Positions 1 to 6,874 of a stretch of 18,215 bases of DNA are shown here, piece by piece. Position 1 is the stretch's first letter. Each line of letters opens with the position of its first letter. The stretch is from DAOTUL01 sp034437435. GTDB lineage: Bacteria > Chloroflexota > Anaerolineae > Aggregatilineales > Phototrophicaceae. Location of the stretch: contig CAYQJO010000071.1 of NCBI GenBank assembly GCA_964417785.1, positions 1 to 18,215 of the forward strand, written 5' to 3'. Made by a program: the position numbers and the translations under genes. The notes below the pieces were generated by a model, which did no database searches, was not told the DNA's origin, and saw only the letters and a program-made list of their open reading frames with translations.

Positions 1-454
1 GGTGGATGACCGGTATAGTGAGTTTGCCCTGCTGGTCAAAGCGTTGGCGTTCGCTGACCAAGTCTTGATTGTGCAGTGCGTAAGGCGAAAGCACAGCAAC
101 CATCACCCCGCAGGTCTTCATGGCGGCTTCGACTTCTCGATACCAATCGCTGTCATCATGGATCGCCATGATGTCGAGCCAGACTTTGACCTCATGGTCG
201 TTGAGCCTTTCCGCCAGGTCCAGCGCGAAGAGTTCATCCTCACGCGAGTAGCTGATGAACACGCCGGTTTGTGCTTCCTTTTGGACCTGGGGAACATCCG
301 TCAGGCGCTTAAGCGCCTGACTCAGCTTTTCATCGTTTGGTTGTGCAAGATGTGCGTGATAGATCGCCAGACGGTGTTGGTCAGGGGATTTAAACCGACT
401 GATGGCGTCGTCCAGTTCCTTCGATGCCTTCTCACGAGGGGTCTCTACACTCAT
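1..454 (-). CDS. TIR-domain protein, C-terminus cut by window edge
   Basis: Partial gene: 151 residues are visible from ATG 454 and the rest lies beyond position 1. Residues 1-60 are a charged, probably helical N-terminal region. A TIR fold of the TIR_2 type starts near residue 64: strand A with the box-1 motif GVFISYSRED (64-73), then VWLDIMAIHDDSDW (91-104), the helix YREVEAAM and VMVAVLSPYAL (117-127). Glu135 in LVSER sits after the LSP strand, where catalytic TIR NADases carry their glutamate, so NAD+ cleavage is possible but unproven. Bacterial TIR proteins act as anti-phage effectors, NAD+ hydrolases or scaffolds; the missing C-terminus would decide which. No in-frame start lies upstream and the Shine-Dalgarno sequence is weak. 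An extended -10 promoter lies about 35 bases upstream, so it is probably transcribed on its own, downstream of the CNNM gene. The domain call is firm; the biological role is open. Confidence 0.85.
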   Translation of the reverse strand, partial: MSVETPREKASKELDDAISRFKSPDQHRLAIYHAHLAQPNDEKLSQALKRLTDVPQVQKEAQTGVFISYSREDELFALDLAERLNDHEVKVWLDIMAIHDDSDWYREVEAAMKTCGVMVAVLSPYALHNQDLVSERQRFDQQGKLTIPVIH

Positions 455-486
455 AACATAACCACCACACTTACTACATTAATTGC

Positions 487-495
487 AGTATACCA
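487..495 (-). promoter_or_regulatory. extended -10 promoter for the TIR gene
   Basis: On the minus strand this reads TGGTATACT: a TATACT -10 hexamer (5 of 6 to consensus) preceded by the TGN extended -10 signal. The predicted start near 480 leaves a leader of about 26 bases before the ATG at 454. No good -35 is seen at 16-18 bases, as often happens with extended -10 promoters. It lies in the 91-base gap between the CNNM stop and the TIR start. Assignment is by sequence inspection only. Confidence 0.45.
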
Positions 496-545
496 CAGCC
501 TGAAGTTGAGCCAGGATTAACGCTATGTTACGATTTTGAGAGCCT

Positions 546-1733
546 CTAAGCCGTTGCGCCAGTTGAGTTAGGCGCAACCTCATTGGTCCGTGTCGGAGCA
601 AATCCGTTAGATGGTGCCAACTGCGATTCCTCCAGAAGCTGCTTCTGGCGCTGGTAGCGCAGTTCCGCCAGTTGTCGCATATCGGCCACCAGGTCGGATT
701 CGTCCGTGATCTCAGCACCCAGGAGCGACTCAACCGCATCCTCCATCGTGATGATGCCGGATGTGCCGCCATATTCATCGAAGACCAGGAAGATGTGTTC
801 CTGGCGCGTCATGAACTCGTCCAGCACTTTGGTGACCGTCAGAGTCTCCGGCACAGAGTGCATCTGCCGTTTCATCGATTTGAGCGGTACATCACTCTGA
901 TTGTTGGCAGCGGCCTTGAGCAGGTCGTGCCGCAGCACAAAACCGGCCACGTCGTCAATGTTTTTGTCGTAGATCGGAATACGCGAATACGGCAGATTGC
1001 GTTTACCATCCACGATATCGCCGACAAGCATATTTTGCTGAAAAGCCAGCATCACCGTGCGCGGCGTCATGATGTCGCCGACCTGGACACCGTTGAGGTG
1101 GAGCAGGTTGCGCAGGATGCGGCTTTCTTTCTCCTCTAACGTCCCCTCTTCCGTGCTGATGTGCGCCATCATCTCCAGTTCGGTGCGGCTGACAGTCGGC
1201 ATTTTCTCATCCGGCGTGATCAGTCGAGTCATCATTTTGAAGCCCCAGACCGCCGGATACAGACTGATAATCAACAGTTGGACCGTGTAGGCCGTGAACG
1301 ACGCGAGTTGTTTCCAGTAGATCGCACCCAGGGTTTTCGGGATGATCTCGGAGAACGCCAGAATCAAAAAGGTGAGGACGGCGGTAATTAGTCCCAGCCA
1401 TTCGGAACCGAAAACGCCAACGGCTTGCGCACCGGCACCGGACGCGCCGACGGTATGTGCGATTGTGTTGAGTGTGAGAATAGCGGTGATGGGTTCTTCA
1501 ACGTTGTTCTTATGTTTTTGCATCAGGCGGGCAGCACGACCACCCTCCTGCGCTCTGGTTTCGATAAACGACATCGGTGTGGAGAGAAGACCTGCTTCCA
1601 GGAGCGAACACAAGAACGAGAAGCCCAATGCAATCCCCATAAAGAGGATCAGTCCGCCTACCGTTCCCGTTCCATCACCTGCGGGGACAGCGCCAGCGGC
1701 AAGTATAGTTATATAATTGTCTGCTAAGTCCAT
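546..1733 (-). CDS. CNNM/CorC-family membrane protein with CBS pair
   Basis: 395 residues from ATG 1733. Order: an integral-membrane DUF21/CNNM domain (about 24-170) with hydrophobic segments near 24-46, 84-105, 112-132 and 145-168 and the family motif SEIIPKTLGA (128-137); then a cytoplasmic CBS pair starting at VGDIMTPRTVML (218-229), with RIPIYDKNIDDVAGFV in the first repeat and FDEYGGTSGIITMEDAVE in the second. Relatives (CNNM, CorC, 'TlyC/HlyC') are linked to Mg2+/Co2+ efflux or homeostasis; the old hemolysin label is not supported. The usual C-terminal CorC_HlyC domain is absent: after the CBS pair only a charged helix (350-370) and a Ser/Thr/Asn-rich tail remain. An ATG at 1826 also opens the frame and overlaps the rsmG stop as TAATG, but it would add 31 unconvincing residues encoded in AT-rich DNA holding a likely promoter. 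ATG 1748 is another option. Confidence 0.88.
   Translation of the reverse strand: MDLADNYITILAAGAVPAGDGTGTVGGLILFMGIALGFSFLCSLLEAGLLSTPMSFIETRAQEGGRAARLMQKHKNNVEEPITAILTLNTIAHTVGASGAGAQAVGVFGSEWLGLITAVLTFLILAFSEIIPKTLGAIYWKQLASFTAYTVQLLIISLYPAVWGFKMMTRLITPDEKMPTVSRTELEMMAHISTEEGTLEEKESRILRNLLHLNGVQVGDIMTPRTVMLAFQQNMLVGDIVDGKRNLPYSRIPIYDKNIDDVAGFVLRHDLLKAAANNQSDVPLKSMKRQMHSVPETLTVTKVLDEFMTRQEHIFLVFDEYGGTSGIITMEDAVESLLGAEITDESDLVADMRQLAELRYQRQKQLLEESQLAPSNGFAPTRTNEVAPNSTGATA
553..578 (-). terminator. stem-loop at the 3' end of the CNNM gene
   Basis: A perfect 8-bp GC-rich stem (GTTGCGCC / GGCGCAAC) with a 10-base loop overlaps the last codons of the CNNM gene, just before its TAG stop. There is no run of T after it on the minus strand (GGCTTAGAGG follows), so it is not a canonical intrinsic terminator. 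It may be a weak terminator or a 3'-end stabiliser. It encodes a low-complexity tail (VAPNSTGAT), so it could be coincidental. Confidence 0.3.
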
Positions 1734-1766
1734 GATCTCAGCTAACATCCAACAGATTGCGCATGT

Positions 1767-1775
1767 AGTATAGCA
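1767..1775 (-). promoter_or_regulatory. extended -10 promoter for the CNNM gene
   Basis: The minus strand reads TGCTATACT: TATACT preceded by TGN, the same design as the TIR gene promoter. Transcription would begin near 1760, giving a leader of about 27 bases to ATG 1733. The surrounding 1734-1825 stretch is AT-rich between two GC-richer genes, as expected for a promoter region. A convincing -35 is not visible. Confidence 0.45.
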
Positions 1776-1825
1776 TAAAGAATGTAAACACTCGATAAAA
1801 ATTTCGTTATTTAATGGATTGCCCA

Positions 1826-2545
1826 TTATAGCGGCTTGCGCGTGGGAATGCCGGGATTACGCGGATAGGGTGGTGGCGTGGCGTCGGTTTTCTCAATGAT
1901 GATCAAATGATGTGTCTGCGGGACGTCGGGTAGCTGGTAGGCAAGTGTTTCATGGATGCGCCCGCCCAGGATGCGCAGGGCGCTGCGTGAGTTCTGGGCT
2001 TCCTCCTCCGCCGTCGAGCCTTTCATGGCAACGCAAAAACCGCCCACCCGCGCCAGCGGCAGCATATATTCCACCAGCGCTGGCAAACGGGCGACCGCAC
2101 GCGCCAGTACCACGTTATAGTGAGCGCGGTGTTGGGGCAGGTGGCCGAATTCTTCCGCTCGTCCCTTGACTGGCAGCGCGTTTTTAAGGCCCAATGTGTC
2201 GACGACATGGCGTATAAATGTGACTTTTTTGCCAGTGGCTTCCAGCAAGGTCGCATGGATATGCGGATATACGATTGCCAGCACCAATCCGGGGAAGCCC
2301 GCACCGCTGCCAATGTCGATCAGGCGCGTCTGGTCACGCAGGAGTGTGGTTTTTGCCAGTGCCAGTGAGTCGAGGAAGTGGCGTACCCGCACCGCATCCG
2401 GATCAGTAATGGCCGTCAGGTTGGTGTGTGTGTTCCACTCCGATAGCAGACTGGCATATTGATCGAGTGCAGCGGCCTGCTCCGGTGCGATAGCCAGCCC
2501 GAACAGGTCCGCCGCTTCGTGTGTCAACTTATTGCCCAAATCCAT
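1826..2545 (-). CDS. rsmG: 16S rRNA (guanine527-N7)-methyltransferase RsmG
   Basis: 239 residues. RsmG (GidB) uses S-adenosylmethionine to methylate N7 of G527 in 16S rRNA in the cytoplasm. Family signs in order: EWNTHTNLTAI (36-46); the SAM-binding loop LIDIGSGAGFPGL (75-87); LLEATGKKVTFIRHV (100-114); the ARAVARL motif (149-155); AMKG (173-176); IIIEKT (215-220); and the typical C-terminal YPRNPGIPTRKPL. The length matches the family. I prefer ATG 2545 because it puts the conserved WN about 37 residues from the start, as in E. coli and Bacillus relatives. ATG 2584 would add 13 residues and has a better ribosome site (GGTGAG), but lies deeper inside the upstream gene. Even the preferred start overlaps the upstream stop by 17 bases, which suggests translational coupling. 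Confidence 0.96.
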   Translation of the reverse strand: MDLGNKLTHEAADLFGLAIAPEQAAALDQYASLLSEWNTHTNLTAITDPDAVRVRHFLDSLALAKTTLLRDQTRLIDIGSGAGFPGLVLAIVYPHIHATLLEATGKKVTFIRHVVDTLGLKNALPVKGRAEEFGHLPQHRAHYNVVLARAVARLPALVEYMLPLARVGGFCVAMKGSTAEEEAQNSRSALRILGGRIHETLAYQLPDVPQTHHLIIIEKTDATPPPYPRNPGIPTRKPL

Positions 2546-3608
2546 CAGGAGGCCATGTGAGCTTGCTGTCGAAGGGCCACGCATTGTAACTCACCGCAAT
2601 GCCGTTAGGATTGGGCCGGATCAGGAACCCGCACTGTCCACTGAGCAGCGGATTTTCGGTATTGGGACCGAAGTTGCTGTAACCATCCGTGATCGGCAGG
2701 TCCCATGTGGTCTGGAGGCTGATGTGGTGGTAGCCCGGTGGCCGATTGCCGAGTTGAGCGTACCAGAAAACCCAGTAATCGCCGCCAATTTCCTGAATGT
2801 CGGTCCGTATCACGTTGTTCAGGACGTTATCGTGGTAGGTGACGTAGTAGTTGGCATATCGGATATGCTCGCGCACCTGTTCTTCTGTGCTGGCATACCA
2901 GGACCAGAACACGGTGATCTCATCTGTGTCGTAGATCAGACCGGGATCGGCCATGCGGTAGCCATTACACTCGGCAAAGATCAGGCCGGGTGTCTCCTGG
3001 CGTGGCGGGACGAAAGCATCACCGACAGCCAGTTCCTCGGCCCGGTTATAGGGTGTGTAATTCGGATTGAGAAAACCGCCGAACGGCGACAGAATCGGGG
3101 GACCCACAACCGTACCGTCATCTTCAACCGTATCCCCCTCATCAGGCAGTGACGCATCCCCCTCGGTTACGGTGCTGTCGATCAACTGGTTCTGAGGATC
3201 AGAACAGCCGTCCTGGATGTCGTCAACGTATTCGTTATAGGTGCTGTCACTGGGACTACCAGCGACGGAGATGGTAACATAGGCGCTGCCAATGCCGCCG
3301 GTGGCGATGGTCTTGCCTTCAGGATACGCGATTACTTCGCTGACTGCATAGGCACCGCTGACACCGGCCCGCCGCAGCGAGGAAAGCTGCTCACCACTGC
3401 CGTTGGACCCGGAGAAAATCTGATAGTACACATCCAGGCCCGCCTCCATGTTGCCGGACAGGTTCATGACGGCCTGATTTTCACAGATAACGACAAAAAT
3501 TGAGACGGTTGATTGGTCACCCAGTTCGGCTCCGTCTGTGTCATCCTGGGCCAGCACGATACCGGCGCTCAGCAGCAGGACGAATGTCATCAACAATCGC
3601 AGGATCAT
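2529..3608 (-). CDS. secreted two-domain protein of unknown function
   Basis: 359 residues; I do not recognise the family. ATG 3608 is preferred over an upstream ATG at 3647 because GAGGAG lies about 9 bases before it and it starts exactly at a Sec signal peptide (MILRLLMTFVLLLSAGIVLA, cleavage before QDDT). The mature part has a first domain (about 35-137) with two cysteines (42, 135), an acidic Ser/Thr/Asp linker (about 143-168), and a second domain rich in aromatics (about 205-333; motifs ITVFWSWYAS, YWVFWYAQLG, TWDLPITDGYSNFG) with two cysteines (214, 326). One cysteine pair per domain suggests one disulfide each, consistent with an extracytoplasmic location. No lipobox, no membrane anchor and no catalytic motif that I can name. 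The beta-rich look suggests a binding module. It probably shares a transcript with rsmG. Confidence 0.8.
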   Translation of the reverse strand: MILRLLMTFVLLLSAGIVLAQDDTDGAELGDQSTVSIFVVICENQAVMNLSGNMEAGLDVYYQIFSGSNGSGEQLSSLRRAGVSGAYAVSEVIAYPEGKTIATGGIGSAYVTISVAGSPSDSTYNEYVDDIQDGCSDPQNQLIDSTVTEGDASLPDEGDTVEDDGTVVGPPILSPFGGFLNPNYTPYNRAEELAVGDAFVPPRQETPGLIFAECNGYRMADPGLIYDTDEITVFWSWYASTEEQVREHIRYANYYVTYHDNVLNNVIRTDIQEIGGDYWVFWYAQLGNRPPGYHHISLQTTWDLPITDGYSNFGPNTENPLLSGQCGFLIRPNPNGIAVSYNAWPFDSKLTWPPDGFGQ

Positions 3609-3717
3609 TTGAGAAATCTCCTCGTCGCAAAGGACTGTGTGGGCCACATGTTACCCCAATTTGCGAAAAATCTCTACGGGACAGCCAGAAGAATTAAGAT
3701 TGTGCATGGATATTTGG

Positions 3718-3747
3718 TTGACAGAATATAAAAAACGGGCTTATAGT
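3718..3747 (+). promoter_or_regulatory. strong sigma-70-type promoter facing right
   Basis: A perfect -35 (TTGACA, 3718-3723), an 18-base spacer and a -10 of TATAGT (3742-3747, 5 of 6). This is the best match to a sigma-70 promoter I find in the window. The predicted start is near 3754. No plus-strand protein gene follows until 6913, but a plus-strand intrinsic terminator lies about 100 bases downstream, so it most likely drives a short RNA. Confidence 0.6.
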
Positions 3748-3830
3748 TAAGATACGCTAAGAGTTGAGATTACAGACATTGGCATCACAACTTTAGTGGA
3801 CCAGCGCTTTGCGGTAAAGCGTTTCATCAT
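3747..3830 (-). CDS. 27-residue small ORF with strong ribosome binding site
   Basis: Starts with a double ATG (3830 and 3827) preceded by AAGGAGGAGAAT, one of the best Shine-Dalgarno sequences in the window, and ends at TAA 3747-3749. The peptide begins MMKRFTAKRWSTKVV and continues with a modestly hydrophobic stretch rich in Val, Met, Ser and Ile (VMPMSVISTLSVS). The basic N-terminus before a hydrophobic tail recalls tiny membrane peptides, type I toxins and leader peptides, but the hydrophobic part is short and polar for a membrane span. It lies 62 bases after the glycosidase stop on the same strand and is fully covered on the other strand by a predicted small RNA. It could also be the remnant 5' end of an exported-protein gene, or chance. 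No family recognised. Confidence 0.4.
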   Translation of the reverse strand: MMKRFTAKRWSTKVVMPMSVISTLSVS

Positions 3831-3880
3831 ATTCTCCTCCTTTGTATGCAGGCGACCGGGAACCGGTCGCTTGCTTTTTG
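3754..3880 (+). ncRNA. predicted small/antisense RNA
   Basis: Predicted from a promoter (TTGACA-18-TATAGT) and a terminator about 125 bases apart with no plausible plus-strand protein between. The transcript would contain a hairpin at 3805-3821 (CGCTTT / AAAGCG, 5-base loop), an unpaired-looking stretch with TCTCCTCCTTT (3833-3843), then the terminator hairpin. That layout is typical of bacterial regulatory RNAs. The CUCCUCC stretch is complementary to Shine-Dalgarno sequences: fully to that of the overlapping minus-strand small ORF, and for 8 bases (AAGGAGGA) to that of the substrate-binding protein gene at 8822. The RNA is antisense to the whole small ORF. No known RNA family recognised; existence and function are inferred. 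Confidence 0.4.
3852..3879 (+). terminator. intrinsic terminator reading rightward
   Basis: A perfect 8-bp stem GCGACCGG / CCGGTCGC with a 3-base GAA loop (3852-3870), followed on the plus strand by TTGCTTTTT. This is a canonical rho-independent terminator for rightward transcription. On the minus strand the hairpin is followed by CTGCATACAAAGG, with no T run, so it would be at most a weak terminator for the glycosidase gene that ends 23 bases away. Confidence 0.65.
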
Positions 3881-3892
3881 TGTTGGCAGACC

Positions 3893-6121
3893 TTACTGAA
3901 GTCTCTGCAGGAGATCATCGACAATTTGCTGTGGAGACGCCGCAAGATCACCACCGCGAAATCCGATCAGTGTGGTAAGGGGCAAATCCCTGAAGAAGTT
4001 CGACAGATCAATACCCAGCGCATCGGATTCACTGGCACCAAACATCGCCTCCAGCACCGGTTGGATGGCGGCTGCGCTCTGTGGATGGGCCATCCAATCG
4101 CCCAGTGTGCTGTTGGTATCCAGGTTGATCGGTAGCGATGTGCCTTCCAGGAGCGTCACCGTTTGCGTCAGTCGGATGTCTGCTGACGAAGCACCGGCCA
4201 TAATCTCAAAATCACCGGCCTCCGAAATCCACTGATGATAATCTGCATCGTAGCAGCACCAATCACGCTCGCTCAGTTGGATTGTCACGGACTGCGTTTC
4301 ACCGGCTTCGAGCAGCACCTTCGCAAAGGCTTTCAGTTCCTTGTTCGGACGGGGCAGGTTCGACTGCACATCACGGATGTAAAGCTGCACGATTTCTTTG
4401 CCGGCCCGCTCCCCGGTATTGGTCACATCAACGGTGACGGTGATCGGTTCGTCAAGTGTGAATTCGGTCCTTGAAACACGCAAATCACCATATTCAAACG
4501 TCGTATAACTCAAGCCGAAGCCAAACGGGAACAGCACATCCCGGTTCAAAGCTTCGTAACCACGATAACCGATGTAAATGCCTTCGCCGTAGCGGACTTC
4601 ATTGCGCTCACCGGGAAAGTTCAGATAGGCGGGTGTGTCTTCCAGGTGCAGCGGGAAGGTCTCGCCCAGCTTGCCCGATGGATTGACATCACCGTACAGA
4701 ATATCGACAATTGCACCGGCACCGGCCTGCCCTGGCAGCCATGCCTCGACAACGGCATCCACATCATCGACCCAGGCATTCATGGCGACCGCCGACCCGT
4801 TGTTGAGAATGACGACGGTCTTCTTACTCACGGCTGCGACCGCCTGGATCAATGCCACCTGTTGTTCGGTGAGATCAAGATGGGTGCGGTCGTAACCTTC
4901 GGATTCGATGCTGGCAGGTAGTGCGAGAAACAGCAAGGCGACATCAGCGTCTTTAGCTATTGCCACGCTCGCATCAATGGCCTGCCGGTCGAATGTGATG
5001 CTGGCATCACCTGCCGCGTACTGCACTTCAGCCCGCTCATGCAGAAAATCCAATGCGGAATCGACTTTTGTCGGGTTGATATGTGAACTGCCGCCACCCT
5101 GGAAGACCGGATGTACAGCCGACTGCCCGATAACGGCCAACTGTTCATCGCCATTGAGGGGTAGAACGTCGTTATCGTTCTTCAGAAGCACCATGCACTC
5201 CGAAGCGATACGACGCGCCAGTGCGTGATCTGCCTCGACATCAATTTCCGTATGGCCTTTGGGTGTTTTCCGCGCCCTGGCAACAATTTTCAGCAGACGT
5301 TCGACAGCCTGATCGAGAACAGCTTCATGGAGTTCGCCGGATTGGACCGCATCGATCACCGCCTGGGTGCGATGGGGAGAAGGGCCGGGCATCTCAAGTT
5401 CCAGACCGGCTTTTATGCCCGCCACGCGATCATGGACCGCACCCCAGTCGGACACGACAAAGCCGTCAAAACCCCATTGATCGCGCAGCACGTCGGTCAG
5501 CAGATAGCTGTTTTCGGCGCAGAACTCGCCGTTGACGCTGTTATAGGCGCACATGACGGTCCAGGGCTGTGCTTTTTTGACGGCGATTTCAAATCCGGCA
5601 AGGTAGATTTCGTACAGGGTGCGCTCGTCCACGACCGCGTTGACGGTGAAGCGGCGGGTTTCCTGATTGTTGACGGCAAAGTGCTTGAGTGAGGTCCCGA
5701 CGCCCTTGCTTTGAATCCCGTTGATGAGGGCCGCCGCCATCTCACCAGACAACACCGGGTCTTCCGAAAAATACTCGAAGTTGCGCCCACACAGCGGTGT
5801 GCGTTTGATATTGGCTCCTGGGCCGAGGACAATATCGACACCGATGGCGATGCTTTCCTCGCCTAACGCCTGTCCCATCTCATACAGCAGCGCCGGGTCC
5901 CAGGATGCGGATAACGCTGCTGCTACCGGAAAGCAGGTCGCGGGAACACTCTGCGAAATCATGGCATCTAAATCAACAGTGCGGCGCAGGCCATGCGGTC
6001 CATCGGATAAGACAATGGTTGGGATGTCTTCCCCTTCAATCCCGACTGTGCGCCAGGGTGACGCACCGGTACATAGTGCAGCTTTTTCTTCGAGTGTCAG
6101 TGATGATATTGGCTGGTACAT
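3893..6121 (-). CDS. glycoside hydrolase family 3 (beta-glucosidase-like)
   Basis: 742 residues, no signal peptide, so probably cytoplasmic, acting on imported oligosaccharides or glycosides. Domain order: GH3 N-terminal barrel (about 8-280) with LSDGPHGLRR (38-47), GTSLKHFAVNNQETRR (142-157) and the nucleophile region FVVSDWGAVHD, Asp225; GH3 C-terminal alpha/beta sandwich (about 310-545) with MVLLKNDNDVLPL and SIESEGYDR (404-412), whose Glu408 is the likely acid/base; then a fibronectin type III-like domain (about 560-650). After it comes an unusual tail of ~85 residues that I do not recognise. Substrate cannot be read from sequence; beta-glucosidase is the commonest activity. The start MYQPISSLTLEEKA fits the family, but its ribosome site lies at or within the N gap. 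Its relation to udg across the gap is unknown. Confidence 0.93.
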   Translation of the reverse strand: MYQPISSLTLEEKAALCTGASPWRTVGIEGEDIPTIVLSDGPHGLRRTVDLDAMISQSVPATCFPVAAALSASWDPALLYEMGQALGEESIAIGVDIVLGPGANIKRTPLCGRNFEYFSEDPVLSGEMAAALINGIQSKGVGTSLKHFAVNNQETRRFTVNAVVDERTLYEIYLAGFEIAVKKAQPWTVMCAYNSVNGEFCAENSYLLTDVLRDQWGFDGFVVSDWGAVHDRVAGIKAGLELEMPGPSPHRTQAVIDAVQSGELHEAVLDQAVERLLKIVARARKTPKGHTEIDVEADHALARRIASECMVLLKNDNDVLPLNGDEQLAVIGQSAVHPVFQGGGSSHINPTKVDSALDFLHERAEVQYAAGDASITFDRQAIDASVAIAKDADVALLFLALPASIESEGYDRTHLDLTEQQVALIQAVAAVSKKTVVILNNGSAVAMNAWVDDVDAVVEAWLPGQAGAGAIVDILYGDVNPSGKLGETFPLHLEDTPAYLNFPGERNEVRYGEGIYIGYRGYEALNRDVLFPFGFGLSYTTFEYGDLRVSRTEFTLDEPITVTVDVTNTGERAGKEIVQLYIRDVQSNLPRPNKELKAFAKVLLEAGETQSVTIQLSERDWCCYDADYHQWISEAGDFEIMAGASSADIRLTQTVTLLEGTSLPINLDTNSTLGDWMAHPQSAAAIQPVLEAMFGASESDALGIDLSNFFRDLPLTTLIGFRGGDLAASPQQIVDDLLQRLQ

Positions 6122-6132
6122 TTTGATTGTCC

Positions 6133-6232
6133 NNNNNNNNNNNNNNNNNNNNNNNNNNNNNNNNNNNNNNNNNNNNNNNNNNNNNNNNNNNNNNNNNNNN
6201 NNNNNNNNNNNNNNNNNNNNNNNNNNNNNNNN
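6133..6232. other. assembly gap (100 N)
   Basis: Exactly 100 N, the conventional filler for a scaffold gap of unknown size. It removes the 3' end of udg and the upstream region of the glycosidase. An open frame that appears to run from udg into the glycosidase through the N run is an artefact of the filler length. Whole genes could be missing here. Confidence 0.97.
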
Positions 6233-6808
6233 CTGTCGCCGCCGCCGCATCTCCACCACCACTTCCGGAATGCGTTTGATGTCGGCTTCCATGTCGTGGC
6301 GCAAATTGGGATTGCGCAGCGCGGCAGCCGGGTGATAGAGCGGATAGTAGGCCCGGTCTGCTTCATAGCGGGGCTGGCCGTGAATGCGGCTGATCTTCGC
6401 ATCAGGGAAATACCGCGCCATACTGAAGCGTCCCAGTGTAACCACCACCAGCGGATCAATGATCGTAAACTGATCGTCCAGGAAATGCTTGCAGGCGACA
6501 ATTTCGTCAGCCTGGGGATCGCGGTTTTCCGGCGGACGGTGCTTGACCACATTGGTGATAAATACCTGCTCCCGCTTCATGTCGATCAGACTCAAGAGAT
6601 AATCCAGATATTGGCCGGAACGCCCCACGAAGGGCAAACCCTGCCGGTCCTCTTCGGCTCCCGGTGCCTCACCGATAAACAGGATGTCGGCGCTGGGATC
6701 GCCGTAACCGGGGACGCTGTTATTGGCAGACTGGTGCAAGCGGCAGTCCTGGCAGACTTTGATCTGTTCCGCCAGAGCGTTCAACTGTGCGGCACGGTCT
6801 TCGGACAT
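6233..6808 (-). CDS. type 4 uracil-DNA glycosylase, 3' end lost in gap
   Basis: 192 residues are visible from ATG 6808 (AAGGAG 10 bases upstream); only a short C-terminal piece should be missing. It removes uracil from DNA in base excision repair. Family 4 signs: N-terminal Cys19-x2-Cys22 (KVCQDCRLH), motif A GEAPGAEEDRQGLPFVGRSG (46-65), ITNVVKHRPPENRDP (84-98), Cys106 in IVACKHFL, and motif B HPAAAL (159-164). Family 4 enzymes bind a 4Fe-4S cluster through four cysteines. Here the third ligand position is His90 (KHRPP instead of KCRPP), with the spacings to Cys22 (68) and Cys106 (16) equal to those I recall for the Thermus enzyme. A promoter with good -35 and -10 lies just upstream, divergent from kbl. 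The family call is firm; cluster ligation is the open point. Confidence 0.93.
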
Positions 6809-6841
6809 AATCGGCTGGCTCCTTACGAATCGACAATGACG

Positions 6842-6869
6842 ATTGTAACCGGATATTCGGGACTGGCAA
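6842..6869 (-). promoter_or_regulatory. promoter for the uracil-DNA glycosylase gene
   Basis: On the minus strand TTGCCA (-35, 6864-6869, 5 of 6), a 16-base spacer and TACAAT (-10, 6842-6847, 5 of 6). The start would be near 6835, giving a 27-base leader to ATG 6808. It overlaps the region driving kbl in the other direction, so the two promoters may compete. Confidence 0.55.
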
Positions 6870-6874
6870 CATTC

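Noticed and set aside
1734..1826. ATG 1826 as start of the CNNM gene
   Set aside because: The extra residues do not resemble the family and the DNA is AT-rich with a probable promoter; the TAATG overlap with rsmG keeps it as an alternative only.
546..1826. Hemolysin (TlyC/HlyC) function
   Set aside because: The label comes from old annotations; the domain architecture is a CNNM membrane domain with a CBS pair, linked to ion homeostasis.
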